The notes under the pieces are model-generated. The model was not told where the DNA came from and did no database searches. It worked only from the letters and a program-made list of their open reading frames with translations. A stretch of 64,000 bases of DNA from Sphagnum magellanicum. Taxonomy: Eukaryota; Streptophyta; Sphagnopsida; Sphagnales; Sphagnaceae. The position numbers and the translations under genes were made by a program. Location: assembly GCA_021904315.1 (NCBI GenBank), contig CM038921.1, positions 12,678,146 through 12,742,145 on the forward strand. The letters run 5' to 3'. This document shows positions 1 to 13,480 of this stretch, piece after piece. The first letter of the stretch is position 1. The number at the start of each line of letters is the position of its first letter.

Positions 1-2239
1 AAGTTGTGCACATCCTTATTAAATTTAGTTAGATGTGAGGTGTCTTTGTGTGTGATTCATTGTTGCTAGGTGGATGCTTATACCAATGTTGATAGGTTTT
101 GGGATATAGGTAGGTTCAAGTCCAAGTTATAGGTAATGTTTTAAGGTCTTTAAACTAAAGGTTCCAAATTTTTTTGGAATTCCCATTAAAAGATAATTAA
201 TCAATTGATCTCTTTTTTAAATTTAATTGGAATGTGAACTAGGGGTGTTGCCCTATTTTAAACAAGTTCAAGTTATCTAAATAGATGAATACATTTTAAT
301 TTTAAATAATATAAACTTGAAAAAATACATTTTAAGCAAGTTTTTGGATTTAACTAGTTTTTCATAATTAATATTACATAATCTTTAGATCTTCAATATG
401 TGTACTAGTTGAACAAACTAATACTACACCATTTTATTTTGTTTAAATGGGTGTAATAGAGATGGAATTAGATTTAGTTTTAAACCAAAACCAATTATAA
501 AATCTTTGTGAAAATGATCAAAACTAAAGGTTTTAAAAATTCAAAAAACTAATTTCAAGACTGTATTAAAGGTTTCATAATTTTTATAAAAAAATTAGAA
601 CGAGGACCAAAAGTTCATTTCAAAATCAAGAACCAAACAACACAAGTTTATATTTTGTATTTTAACCCAACCATGGCTTTTCAAGTGCCATGTGTTCCAC
701 AACTTCAATTCTTTGGTGGAGGTCAAACACAAGGGCATCATGATGAAGTGAATCATGGATCCAACCATAAGGATTTGATCACTTGGCTTTTGATTGTTAG
801 GTGTGGGTTTGCTTGAGTGTTCTAAAAATGGACATGTATTGTGGTATTAAAAAATATCCCAAAAATATTTTTAAATACCAAAATCATGGTTATTTTGCGT
901 ATGACCATTGATAAATTATATTATTACAATTGTTGTTTGTTTAACTCCAAAATATATATAAAGGTACAATGAGGTGATGGCATCCAATGCATATAAAAAC
1001 TTCAAATATTTTGTTATGAAAACAAAAAATGTGACATTTCATCACATTCCTGACACCTTGGAAGCCCCTAGGCTCCTTGTTGTATGTAAATTGGCCAATA
1101 AACTACTTATAAGGTGTATTTATTAAATCATCTTATGAAATTATACTAGTTGATCCTAGTTGGATGAAACCCTTTCAAAGTTTTCATTTCCAAACACAAT
1201 GTCCAATACTTGTGAACAAATATTTCCTCTTCACAAATGTAAATCAACAACACCACTTCAATTAAATTCCATGAAAATCTATTGGTATGCCCTTGACCTT
1301 CTTGCTTTAGATTACAATATTGTAATTTTGAATTCCTTTTTTCCATGTGGTTGCTAGTTGTTCACATGCTCATTACATTCCAACCCAAAAATAAAATTAT
1401 AGTGTTTTTTAATTAATACTTAAGCAAATCAACACCTTATTCAAGGCAACACATTTAAACTAGGCACAAAGATTTGGTCACTGATGGTTTGTCTTGGGTG
1501 ACTATGAGAGTGTTTTGAAATGTAATTATTTTTGCGAAACAACAATGTTGCAATGTTATAGTGGCCCTTGTGGATGAATTGGGGACAAAGTTCCTTGCAC
1601 CCAAATTATGATAGGTGCCTAGAGGATAGATTATTTTCAATATTGGCTTCAAGAAGATGTTGAAACATCATTCTCCAAACACTTCAAGGTTGATTAACGT
1701 GGTGGAAATGCTAGCGTTATTGGATTCACAAGACTTTGATATGCAAGCCAATCTATTCAAGATCATCATGAAAAACAATGCAAAATATTCATTGATGGGA
1801 ATTGCATGATTTGAACCTTATAACAAAATTGTGATGGATTTGATTTCATCCCATATTTTGATTTAAAAAATTCTAAAGTATATTATCAAGGCAATAAAAA
1901 TTGTTGTTTAGGTGATTGGAAGTGTGGAAGATGAAAAATGATTTTGTACATTGTCTTTCATGAAAGGTAAGTTACATAATATGCTTAATCATCATCTATA
2001 TTTAGTAGTGTGCATGTTTGTTTGAAAGTCCTTCACACTAGAAAGCTTCTTTTAACCATTATTGCTCAAAAAAAGGCCAAGAAACAATTTGGTTTATACC
2101 ATGTGAAAGTTTATGTTTTAGGTTTTTTGTGATTGTAAGTGACATGTGTTACTTACATCAATTTTCAAAGCAACAAGTTATTGTTATTTTGATTATGTTC
2201 AACTTGGCGTACATTAAAATCACATTAGTTAACTAATGT
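1..2239. other. AT-rich intergenic spacer
   Basis: Very AT-rich sequence with many stop codons in all frames. The longest open frames are about 65 codons and look like nothing I recognise. I see no tRNA, transposase motif or clear tandem repeat here. Decayed transposon sequence is possible but unsupported. Confidence 0.6.
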
Positions 2240-2960
2240 GGAATGTGCCATTGGTGTAAGTGTGAACATCACATGTAATTGCTCCAAGTGTGAATAGACC
2301 TTGATGATAGAGCCCAATTGTGAAAAAAATATTTTAAATTTCAAATTAATTTCATTTGATGAAAATTATTAAAAATTCAATATCTTTCTCACCTTTGGTC
2401 CCAAAAATTTTACAAAATCATTTCCAAGAAATCTCATTCATAGAGGGCTTTGTAGCCATATCAAGAATTTGCCCCAATTTCTCCAAGAACTTTAATTATG
2501 ATTTCATTGATTTTCCAATCACAAAAGTGTTCAATATTGAATAACTTCTCCACTATAGGTCAAAACATTATGAAACCAACTTGGTGCACCTCTTCTTTAG
2601 GAAATCTCAATGTGACAAACGAAACCAAACAAACAAACTACCTTCATAGATAGATACTAGTGTAGCATGCATTGTTGGCCCAAGTGTGAACTGGTTACCC
2701 CACTATTTTTTCCTTCCAAAACCAATTTTTAAAAATTAAATTAAATTTTCAATGACAAAATTTATTCAAAATTCAATATCTCCTAGACTTTAAATCTAAA
2801 AATTCCCAAAACACCTTCATTAAATCTTACTCAATCAAGGCTTTCCAAAAATATCAGGATTACACCCAAATTCCCCTTAAATTTTTAGTTTTGATTTAAA
2901 TGGATTTTTAATGAATTTTTTCTTCAATATTCAATAACTTCTTCACCAGAGGTTAGGACT
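2240..2960 (+). repeat. Degenerate ~400-bp dispersed repeat, two head-to-tail units
   Basis: Two diverged units lie head to tail. Each starts near a core like GGCCCAAGTGTGAAC (about 2282 in diverged form and at 2677). Each then has a TTTTTCCTTCCAAAA-type segment, a CAATATCTC segment, and ends with CAATATTCAATAACTTCT-like sequence (about 2530 and 2929). The same order of motifs recurs at 46.1-46.6 kb. The second unit ends directly at the promoter and 5' leader of the ATP synthase subunit gene. No open frame is conserved between units, so this is non-coding or long decayed; its class is unknown. Confidence 0.6.
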
Positions 2961-2961
2961 G

Positions 2962-2970
2962 AAACCCTAA
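2962..2970 (+). promoter_or_regulatory. Telo-box (AAACCCTAA) upstream of the ATP synthase subunit gene
   Basis: AAACCCTAA lies about 180 bp upstream of the ATG at 3147 and just before a GC-richer, CT-rich stretch that looks like a 5' leader. Telo-boxes are known plant promoter elements of ribosomal, translation and organelle-biogenesis genes. Its function here is inferred from position. Confidence 0.45.
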
Positions 2971-3146
2971 TTCTAGGGTCTTCCGCGGTGCGTGTCTCCG
3001 CTTCCGCCATATCCGAGGGCTTCGCAAACTTCTCTCTCTGTCTGGAGTCTCGACCCTCTGTCCGTTGTTCTTGTTGTTGTTTGCAGGCTTCTCTTGTTGC
3101 AATCTCGTTGGAATTTGGCTTTACAGAAAAAATATTGGTAGTAAAT

Positions 3147-4542
3147 ATGGTGCTGCCTGTGGTAGGAAGGCCTTTGACGCAGGTGGCGTTGTCGGAGGGG
3201 CGCAGGAATTGGCCGTTCGTGTTCGGCTTCGCCTTCACTTTGGGGCTTGTCATCAAGCTGTCTAGCAGCCTCAACCGTACGGCTATCGTTTCTTTCCTTC
3301 TTCTTCTTGTTCTTCTTATTTGCCCCTTGAGTCCTTTTTTTTCATTTCAAGCACTGGATCTGTTTGGAGTTTTGAGTGCTCGGGGAGGAAATTTTGGGTC
3401 ACAGTGACTATAGAAAGTATGCTTTTTAAAAATGGAAGCAGTAGCATTAGGGTTTGGGGTCCATGTTGGCTCTTGTCTGCACACACGACATGCTCTTCGT
3501 CAGGTTCTCATCTGCTTATGTGCTATTTAGGTCTTGAACTTGTCTGCTTGGGCACTGTTCGCCGTGCCCATCCTTTTGAGATGATCAGATTCACGGTGAT
3601 GTCCCCCCTGTTGGCTGGATTTGCCCATGAGGATTGGATGTTTGCTTTGTTCCCCCGGAGATTGTGTTAAAGCTCTTTTCTATGTATTTTCTTGCTGTTT
3701 ACATGCCTCTCATTTGCTTCTCTCTAACTTCATTGCTCTCTCATTCAAGAGCTGGAGTTGGACTTATCCAAATTGACTTCCTAAATTAGGGCTCAAAGTA
3801 GGTTTTGAAGCAGCTTCAAAGTAGATAGGTTCTAGGGTTGCAGATCTTGTCAAATAGTTTTGAGATTGCACGGGTTCTCCACTATTTTCTCTTCATTGTG
3901 ACATGATCCCTCTCTATAAACTTGCATTTATTGCTATGTACTAACCCTCCTTTCAAAACATGGCTAGGTCAGTTCTTGGAACATGTATGTTGTGTTTCCA
4001 GATAGCACAAATTTAGTCCTGGATAAGCAGACCTGATTGTTGTGCTGTACCTTGCCTAGAGAATAAGATTACCCTCAGTTGAATTGACTTCTCATATACA
4101 GAGGGTTTTCCCAAAGAATTTACTGCTGTTTTGTTCATGTCTTGTGTATGCAGCTAAAGATGCCCAGAAGTCTACATTTGTCAATCCCAATGCTCACAGG
4201 TATGGGTTGGGAGCTCTCTTATTCCAAGGGTTTCTCCTCTCTTCCAATTTGGATCATGTAAAGCTCAGGTGTGGTCTTATGTTCAAGGACATTGTCTCCC
4301 AAAGGAACTCAAGAAAGGGAATTCAGTATTAGGAATTCTTAATCAACTTATCTGCATGTGCATGAGCAGATGGGCACGGCATGTATCCATTGACCTGGAT
4401 CCTTGTTCACACAGCATAAAGACATAACCTTTCTTAATGCAATATGGAGTTGAGCTTTGGTGTTGGCATCTGAAGAACCAGCAGCTTGCTTATTTGTAGC
4501 TGTCTAATTGTTTGCATATGCAGGGAACCCTTCAGCATCTAG
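3147..4542 (+). CDS. Probable 6-kDa subunit of mitochondrial F1Fo ATP synthase (three exons)
   Basis: Coding exons: 3147-3276, 4154-4199 and 4524-4542 (130+46+19 bp), giving 64 aa plus stop with frame preserved across both GT-AG introns (ACC/GTACGG, GCAG/CTAAAG; CACAG/GTATGG, GCAG/GGAACC). Residues about 18-43 hold the family-like signature: an RRNWPF motif, then a single hydrophobic membrane segment (VFGFAFTLGLVI) and a KL pair. The second exon gives a hydrophilic DAQKSTFVNPNAHR tail, as in the short plant ATP synthase 6-kDa proteins that end in a basic FVQRH-type tail. The expected role is a small membrane-anchored accessory subunit of the inner-membrane Fo sector. The last exon encodes only EPFSI and the stop, so this end is the weakest part. 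The start at 3147 is the first ATG giving a family-like N terminus; an upstream in-frame ATG at 2988 would lie in the leader. The gene stands alone, with a telo-box upstream. Confidence 0.68.
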
Positions 4543-7500
4543 CCATAGGACTAAGGTGTACAACCCCTAGTGTGTCAGTGGCTACTGTTCACTCTCAAAA
4601 GTCTATCTCATTTCCTCTTTGTTTCTTGGATGGATTTTATGTAGCTGTGCAGCAAGCACGGTTTTCTAACTTCAGTACAGAGGTGGCAAAATTGGAGGAC
4701 CAACAATTACCCACTGGATGTAGCAACTTTTAGATGTTTTCATATTCTCCATTACATTGATGTGTATTCTCCATGAAGTTGTTTGTAGATGAGATTTTTA
4801 TAGTGCTTGGCTGTTTTGACTTGTTCTGTGCAGATGAAAGTGGCATATGGTGAACATGATGAATTGGAGTTGCATTCTTGTCCGTGGATACACCAATGGA
4901 CACTACTGGCAGTTGAGATTGGGGTGCAACAGGTTATTTTTGAACTTGGATGGCCTTACTCACTGCTCAAGAATGGTGTTACCTGACTGAAAGCTGCAGA
5001 ATCTCTGGAGCATTTTTAATGGTGATGTATGTTTCTAGTGGTGTCAAATAATGAAGATGAGTCTTTGTGGTTCTTGTGTTTTGTGGCCACATTATGTCAT
5101 TCTTCAAATGGTTTATCTCAACAATCAGATGGCTCCTCTGTTGATTCCAGTTTTAAAGAATTAATAGACATATTCAGTTGAGACTATAATTTTTTTGTTG
5201 CTCTAGATGTTGCTTGCAAGAAGGGTATGATTCTTCTTTTTTCTCACTTTTCATGTGAAATGGTGAGCCTAATATCACCCATTATCAGGAAAAGTGGCAG
5301 ACATTACATACAAACTCTGTTGTTGGCTCTGGTGATCCACAGGCCTCCATCAATTTTTTGAGCTTTAAACTCAGCCACTTCATGACACAGCATGAATGGC
5401 TTCATGCAACATTTATGGAATGTGTGTAAATTAGATCTCCTCAGCCTGAGTGACTGCAAATGACAAGTCTCTTTGCGCATGCCACAGATTGATCAGTAAC
5501 TTTGATTTTGTTTGCACATACACTCATGCACTTTGCTTCACTTGAATCAATGCCTATCCTTTGGATGCGATTCAACATTCTAACCATGTCTTCATTTTCT
5601 TGATTTGTTCATTCATTCATTCATTCCTTATCTGTGTTGGAGTTGTTCTAGCTTTGGTAAGGGTTTAATGGTTAACCCCTAAGAGCCAATGCCCTTTATA
5701 CAACCATTTTACATTTATTTGAGGTCTTAGGTAGAAATCTTGTTCAATCTACTCATCCATGAATGGGATTACACATCCAACCACTAGTTTGAAAGTTTAC
5801 ACACAGAAATCCTTGGTAAAAATTGAAGGCCCACAATTTCACTACTGTTATCCTCTTCACCCATCTCGCAAAGAAACCTAACCAAAAAACTTTTATCAGA
5901 ACTTGATTTGTCAGCAAGACACAAATATGACCAATCACAAAGATACTTTCATGTGTTCGATGACAACAAAATGATCACCTTGTGCCTGCTTGGTGCAAAA
6001 TGCAAACTTTCATGCCAAATGCATTGGTGTGGAGCTGACAATTCCTTTCAAGATTGGATCCGCCAAAAAGATAATCTTCATGCCCACCTGGTGCAAAATG
6101 TCAACTTGAAGGTGAAATACACCTTTGTAGAGTTCATGACTCAATTCAAGACAAAATCCACTAGAAAGACACAGAGCCGCCAAATTGCAATAATAGATTT
6201 ACAACTCCATTCCCACATGGTGCAAAACATACATGTAGAATCCTTAAAACCCCATGAACATCAAAGTCTCTAGCAAGGAAAAAATACACCAAATTACAAG
6301 ACCTTCCATGCAAAGATGCAGTAGCAAAACAGGATCACAACTTGGAATAACACAAACGACATCACGATGCCACACCTACTTATTGCAAATTGCAAAATGA
6401 CAAGTTAAATGGACAATTGAAGAGCGAGCGATGCCTATGAAAGCCATATTTACCAAGAAACTTTTGCAAGCTTGAAGCTACCTTAAATAAGTCAATGTAA
6501 GACATGATTATTGCAAAAGTGGCAACAAAAAGACAATACAAGGTGAGATTTGTTCACCTAGTTGCCATTGATTTTAACATCATAAAGGCGCGAAGGAGGT
6601 TGTTAATTGTCACTATGCCACTAGAAATTGCCACTAGGGGAAGGCATGATGTGATGATGTAACACAAAGAATGTCAATATGTCATTGTTCATAAAGGAAA
6701 CATATACGAGCATCTTTAACCCCAATAAACAACTATCAACAATATGGGAGATACATATTTAAGCACCTTAAGTCCCTAAATAGCATATATGAATATGCAT
6801 GTTTATAAGTATGAAGGCACCCTAAAACCCTAACTATCAAATATGATTAATATGGGGTATCCATGTTCAAGAACCTAAAATAACAAGTGAATGTGAATAA
6901 TACCTACCTACTTAAGAAGGCTTTTCACACATACCATGTTAATGGTCCAGATGCACTTTATTGATTAGATATAATGGTGCATATTGAAGATATGGTCCCA
7001 TTCATATTTAGCAATTATGCATTTTCGTATTTGAATAGTATTGAATTATATGAGTGTTGGATCAACATGCCCATTTGTATGTTAGTAAAGTTCATGTTTG
7101 GCAAATTTTGACAAAACTAGGACCACTCAAGTATGGGTATTTTTATTTTGTTTCAAAATGAAGACCAAACTAGTATTGATGTTTGCCAAATTTGTGGGCA
7201 ATAGTGAAAACTTAATTCCTAATAACTTTCATACTACCCAAGTATCAACACTAGTCTAACATGTGTAGGCTTCATTAGTGCCAAATGTAAAAACATCAAG
7301 TGTTAAACTTTAGAATTTACAACACGCGCTTGATTTCAAAATACATTTGATGTCAATGATGCAAATTGAATAAAATCAAAATGAAAAAAAAATTAAATTG
7401 AACTATATCAAAACATTTATTTAAACCTTTGCTTCAACATTTTTATGTCACAAACATACTAATCATAGCCATTATTCCATGTAGTATGCGTACAAAGGTT

Positions 7501-8820
7501 GCTCTTGATTTCACAAATGAATTTGGTCTAGTATCATTCAAGGTTTGAAATTTTAAATATTGGAAGAATACAAATGTGACCAAAGCGGTGAAATAATTGA
7601 GATACAAGACTAGTTGGGCTATCTACACCAATACATATGATAATGTTTATAGTTTATACAAGGGTCAAAGCAATGTAAAACACCAACATGACATTTCTAT
7701 TGTATTTGGAGGGCACATTATTAAATAAAACCTTTCTTCTACCGAAGGTGGGGTGTTTTGAAAAGGGTAATATATGTTCTTTGGTGGGCATTCCTTTATT
7801 ATTTTTTGTATTCTTGTGATAACCAACATGTATACATTGAATATCACAAGAAAAAAAGGAAACAATTATTTATGCAAATGTTTTTGTTGGTTAATGCTAT
7901 CAAAACTAGGTGTTTTCAAAATAAGTTCAATAACCCCCATGTTCATCAAAATTGGGGACCAAATAAAAAATGAGGATGAAAAAGATACACAAGACAAAAT
8001 AAGGGATTAAATTCCTTTCACTTAGATTGATTTACATTGTTTAGAGGAGTTACAATTTGAAATTTAAATTTACTTTACTTTTGTGTTGATCACTTCTTAT
8101 ACTTTTCAATGATTCAAATCTTTAAGAAAAAAAATCAAATATTGTGAAATGGTTGACCAATTTCATTAAATTGTGCCCAATTTTGTTCATTTTCCAATTT
8201 CATTATAATTCAAGATGAACCATGGATTTGAAAGTGAACCTAGAGGTCAATACATGGCAATGTTAGGGTAAATTTGAATGGCTCATGATTTTGTATTGAG
8301 AAAGTTCCAGTATTGAAAGGCTATTTTTTGTAGAATGGCAAAATAATAGAGATGCAATATTTGGATCATTTCTGCCATATGTGATGGAAATAACCTTTCT
8401 CCAAGCAAATTTGTAGTGAAGGGGTTATTTGTTACTTCCATCATTTGATGTGGAAGTGGAAAAATTCTAACCATGGAGAAGATGAATGTAACCATACATC
8501 AATTGGAGAGAAATGGCAATGCAATATTGCAATGAGTAGAACTTTCATCTATATTTTGGCATGTCTTCCACCACTATAAGAGAATGTGTTTCTTCTCACA
8601 CAAAAAACCACAACTATGGCAAATGTGTGAAGTAAACTTTGTGGTTTTATTCATTACAATGTACAATATGTGATGTGTTTGTGGCATATATTATATTAAA
8701 ATGGCAATTTGACATTAAGTAATATGTTTTTCCCACCAATCATGTTTTTCTTCAAATGACTTGATTTTACAAGATAAAAACTTTGGAGAAACCATTTGGG
8801 GAAGAAGATGGATGTTGAGA
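4543..8820. other. Intergenic: 3' flank of the ATP synthase gene, then AT-rich spacer
   Basis: To about 5.4 kb the composition stays mixed, probably 3' UTR and flank. After that it is AT-rich. An open frame of 121 codons at 5908-6273 (+) carries three spaced copies of a TGGTGCAAAA motif (5991, 6089, 6218) and no recognisable domain; I take it for repeat-derived sequence. Nothing else could be supported. Confidence 0.5.
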
Positions 8821-8833
8821 TTTTTGTTTTTGA

Positions 8834-9660
8834 AACTTGGCCTCAATTCCTTAGCCAAGTTGCTTAGGGGGGAAAAATAAGTCTAGCCAAATTCATCAAG
8901 GAGAAGGGAAATTAGGGCCATGTTTTACCTAAGGAATCCATCCCAAGTGGACACACTTCCTCGAAGAAAACATCCATCCATGTGCAACTTGGCCTCGATT
9001 TTTAGGCCAAGTTGTTCAAGGAAGAAAAATAAGTTGGGCCAAGTTCTCAAGGGAGAATTAGGGCCATGCTTTCCCCAAGAAACTTGGTTCCAATTCCTCT
9101 ATACACGCATCTAGACATCCATGTGCAACTTGACTCCAATTTTTTGAACTTTTCAGTCATCATGCAACCTTTTCCCCCACATTTTCATCCATTATGCCAT
9201 TTTCCCTCAAATTTCCATTCTCACATAAGTTTTCAGCAATGGTGCAATTTTTTCCATTTTTATCCATCATACATTTTTTCATCAATTATGTAGCCTTTGA
9301 AACCAAGTTTTTCAACTTTTCATCCATTGTGCAACCTTCCAAATTTTCTAAAGCATTTCGCACATGTTAATTATTGATGAAAATGAAAAGAATTCAAGCA
9401 ATATTCAACATTCATCTGGAAAAGATGATTTCCCCCTACTAGGCAACACAATGATGAATAACACATAAGTGAACAACACATTACTTGGCTGGGGAAAAAC
9501 ATTGATTGCTTGGTCAAGGAAGGTCTCATTCCTCAACCATATTCTCCAATCAAGCAAGATGTGTTCCCCACCCTTCTTTAGCTAACAACATGACCACTAT
9601 TCCCCAACCTTTCTTCACCTCCCCAACAATTCCTTAGCTTGAGAGAAGCTTCGACCCAAA
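8834..9660 (+). repeat. Dispersed repeat (copy A) with ~150-bp internal tandem units
   Basis: AACTTGGCCTC-type units recur at about 8834, 8986 and 9127 (spacing about 152 and 141). The second contains a perfect 11-bp hairpin, CAACTTGGCCT/AGGCCAAGTTG, at about 8985-9014. The following CATCCAT/TGCAACCTT-rich stretch (9130-9380) matches the reverse complement of 35.92-36.11 kb. No coding potential seen. Confidence 0.5.
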
Positions 9661-9939
9661 TTGTTGTAGGAGAATTATCTTTTTTTTCTTCTTTACATGA
9701 AAATCATCCAAGAAAGTGGAGAAGACAATTTCTTTTTTGTTGGATATCGTTGGCGACCATGTGTACTTTTGCATTTAAGATTGAACTACATTTAATTTGT
9801 GGTTCTTAGTTAGTGTTTATTGACCCTTGGGCCTAACATTAATCTACTCTAAAATATAAAGCTGAACATTCAATATCCAAAGTCACAACGTACTATGTAA
9901 TGGTCAAGCCCAACAAACATTAGTTAAGCTACTGATCTC

Positions 9940-10990
9940 TTGCAAGTGAGGTCATTTTAATAGCAACAACCCATGGCATCACAACCATCCTGAGGTTGGA
10001 TCGATGAAGCAAGTACAAAAATGAAGAACAAGCTAGTGTGATGGAAGTGTTGGAAAATTTTGAAGATGGTTTGAAATTTTTGCATTTTGAACTTGAAAGT
10101 TACAAATGAAGTTAGTTTTGATTTTGCCCTACGATTTTTATAATAATAACAATTGTAGAAGCTCTTGCATGAGTTTGTGGGTATCAAAAAAGGTTTTTAA
10201 ATTTACACCCATTGGTCATCAATATCAATGTTAAAAAAACTCGATTATCAACTTACCCAATTATTTTTTGGGCAATAAACCCTAGTTATGCATATTGTGG
10301 TCAATTATCAAATTCCCAATTGAAACCAATTGGTTATAAATTGGAAATAATTTTTTTTCCCAAATTATTTATTTATTTATAAAGTTATTTTTTTAATATA
10401 TATTTTTTTATCATAAAAATGTTTAATATTTTACGATTAATGACCTACTTAGGTGATAACTAAGTCATCCATGTAGGTTAGTAAAATTTGAAATTTCAAT
10501 ATTAGGTGGGTAGGTTGTTTACCAAGTTTCAAAAAAATTAGTACTCATTGACTAAGTTATTGATACCCAAAGCTAATCAATTATTTGAGTCAAAATAAAT
10601 AAAAATGGCCAACATTAGTTTTTACCTACATTTAAAAAATTGATAACCAAAAGAGAAGGTAGTATTTGTTTTAGCATTTTTTGTTGACATATGAGGAGGA
10701 ATTTGTAACATAAGGAAGTAAAGAAAAAGAGATGGATGGAGCGAGTGAGCAAGCATGCAAGAGAGGGGGTTTGGGACATGGTAAGAGCTTTGCCTCCTCT
10801 TGTGGAACAACTTTGGCTAGCACATAGCCTACATAACATACTTGTTTCTTTCTTTCAAGAAAAAAATGGTTCGTTTTATTGATTATGTATATATGTTTTT
10901 TGAATTTTAAGCTTTTGAGTAAGGAAGAAAGAAGGAAAAAAGAATTTTTTTTTGGGTGGAAGCTACCACTTTAGAAGGCTATAGGAAATA
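9940..10990 (+). repeat. Dispersed repeat family D, copy 1
   Basis: Block order: a segment reading GAAGTGTTGGAAA... and ending in CATAATAACAATTG-like sequence (about 10010-10190), an AACATAAGGA/GATGGATGGA block (about 10680-10840), then a purine-rich block ending near GGAAGCTACCACTTTAG (about 10920-10975). The same blocks in the same order occur at 11.15-11.65 kb (same strand, 3' part missing) and inverted at 14.88-15.44 kb. No transposase remnant is visible, so it may be non-autonomous. Confidence 0.5.
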
Positions 10991-11149
10991 ACCATATGTA
11001 AAAATGGGTCACACATGGTCTATTTTGGGAGTGGATTTGGGGCAATGGAACAAATATTGTCAATGCTAAAAGAAAAATAAAATTGTGTGTTGTGTGTGTG
11101 GTTTTCCTTTTTTCATAAATTTTGTAAGGATTTTGCATTACAAGCAAAG

Positions 11150-11650
11150 GTGGATGGAACATGTACAAAAATCAAAAGCAAGTTAATGTCCTAGAAGTGT
11201 TGGAAATGTTTTTAACATGGTTTGGCAATTTGGTGTGATGAGCTTGGAAGTTGTAGTTGAAGTTAATTATTATTTTGCTACGTGATATTTGTCATAATAA
11301 CAATTGCAAAACCTTTTAAACATAATTTTACACACATACTTTCTACTATTGGCCAAAAGCAAACTAAAGGTTTATGTGCAACACTTGTTGACATATTACA
11401 AAGAATTTGCAAAATCTTTTTGATATAGTTTTACCCACATACTTTCTACTATTGGCCAAAAGTAGACTAAGGGTTTATGTGTAACAATTGTTGTTGACAT
11501 ATTACAAAGAATTTGCAACATAAGGATATAGAGAATGGAGATCAATGGATCAAGTGAGCAAGTGGACAAGAGGTGGGTCTATGACATGATGAAAGCTTTA
11601 GTCCTCTTACAAAGTAGCTTTAGTTGGCACACAATATATTCATTTATTGC
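11150..11650 (+). repeat. Dispersed repeat family D, copy 2, with 103-bp internal duplication
   Basis: Matches copy 1 at its GAAGTGTTGGAAA start and its AACATAAGGATATAGAGA block. It contains a tandem duplication with the unit ACTTTCTACTATTGGCCAAA starting at 11338 and again at 11441 (103-bp period). The duplication lies between blocks that are separated by unrelated sequence in copy 1. Confidence 0.5.
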
Positions 11651-13480
11651 TTGGTTTTTTAATTTTTGTTTGGTTTATGCATCATTAGAAGGAAGTTTGG
11701 AGCATGTGCGTATCAAGATCTTCAAAAAAGTTGAAACTATCAATGTGGAAGATTTGTGGAGCAATTTTAAATGTGGTTTCATGGTTGATTTTGAGGTACC
11801 CTCAAATAAAAGTGGTCCAAACAATTTTTTTCAATCTCACACTTCAAAATAAAATGCCTATTTTCAGTCCTACATTCAATTTATATCATACTGCTAGAAG
11901 TCTAACAATGAATGCCATTAGATCAATAAGTGGACAAAGGAACAAGAGATACATGTGTTTTTATTTTGTAGCAAACTATTGATAGTGTTTGTTTGTAGAC
12001 ATTGCAAGTTCAAGACTTCAAAAGAAAAGACCTAGTGCCATTAATAATTGTATGTAATAGAAAAAGTTGATTTGAACATCTCTCACTTTTAAAGAGTATA
12101 AATGTACAATTATCAATTTTGAAACCATTTTTTTCAAATACATGAAAATATATTGACAGGTTTTTGTTTTGAAAATCATCCAATGATGACTAATGTTAAC
12201 ACTTCCAAGTTCCATGCTTATGTCAATGTTGTTCCTATCATTGACTTAATTGTGTTCCTATCATAAATCAAAATGATAATATAACCTAATAACAATTTGG
12301 AATAAAGATTAGATTAGCCATGACATTGAAGTTGTAAAACTTTCAATTAATTCCCTCCTACATGCGTTACCACTCTAGAAGTCATTTGGAATTTGCCTTT
12401 ATAACATGCTTGCATTATGTAGGAAGCAAAATCATATTATGTTCTTCATTTGATCAAAATCATGGTTTGTAACAAATATTGACTAACCATGCTGATGAAC
12501 ATGTAAAGCTCTCAATTTATTGCCTCTTGCATGGCATGAATTGTTATTCTAAAAAGTCTATTGTAATTTGCTATTATAATATGCTTACATTTTGTAAAAG
12601 CCAATGCCACACCATGTTCATAACTTCATCAAGTTGAAGACTTGTAGCATGAAAACCATTTATAATAGTTTAACCAAATAACCATGTCAAATTGCTAATT
12701 AAACTTATTTCATTTAATACATAATGATTTGGTGCATCATATATAATGTTTTATTAAATTGCCTCTATGACTTAATTATTGGACATGTTATTAACTTCAT
12801 TAAATTGTTGCTATTCATTATTTCATAACTTTTTGTAACAAGGATTAAATAATCATGTCATCAAAGTTTCAGAACTTTCAATTGATTCCCATGATAACTT
12901 ATAATGGATAAATCTTCTAATATATATTATAATTTGCCATTATAACATAAATATATTATGTAAAAATCAACACGGCACCATGTTCATAAGTGCATCAAGT
13001 TGAAGTTGTGCTATAACTTGATAACTTTGTGCAACATGGATTAAATAACCATGTACCTTGTTTTTAACTTCATTATATTCTTGTTTCATGTTTCCAACAT
13101 AGGTTCCACAATTCACAAAAATATTGACCTCTTTCATATGTCACACTTTGAATTAACTTCTCTTCCTCTTATTGAATAAATGTTGGAGTTGTGTTTGTTT
13201 TTTCACATGTTTTGGTTCTATTTTATTTCTTACAACATTTGTTTCAATATTGAGATGGTTTATAGTTGAACGTCTTTTCCATTTCATGAATTGTTTAAAA
13301 ATTCTCACATGAGACATCGTTAAAATATATGTGATGCAATTGTACACATAATTTAGGATTATCTATATGCACAAAATGTTGCAAGGACACATGTTCAACA
13401 ATATTGAGTATCATCAAAGATACACATAGTTAAGGTTGCAAGTCTTGGTGATCCGGGGACCTTAAGGAAGTGTCAATATG
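11651..13480. other. AT-rich intergenic spacer
   Basis: No recognisable gene. A loose recurring theme (phrases like ACCATGTCA.., TTCATTAAATTG, TTTGTAACA between 12.2 and 13.1 kb) suggests a very diverged tandem repeat, but I could not fix a period by eye. Confidence 0.4.
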
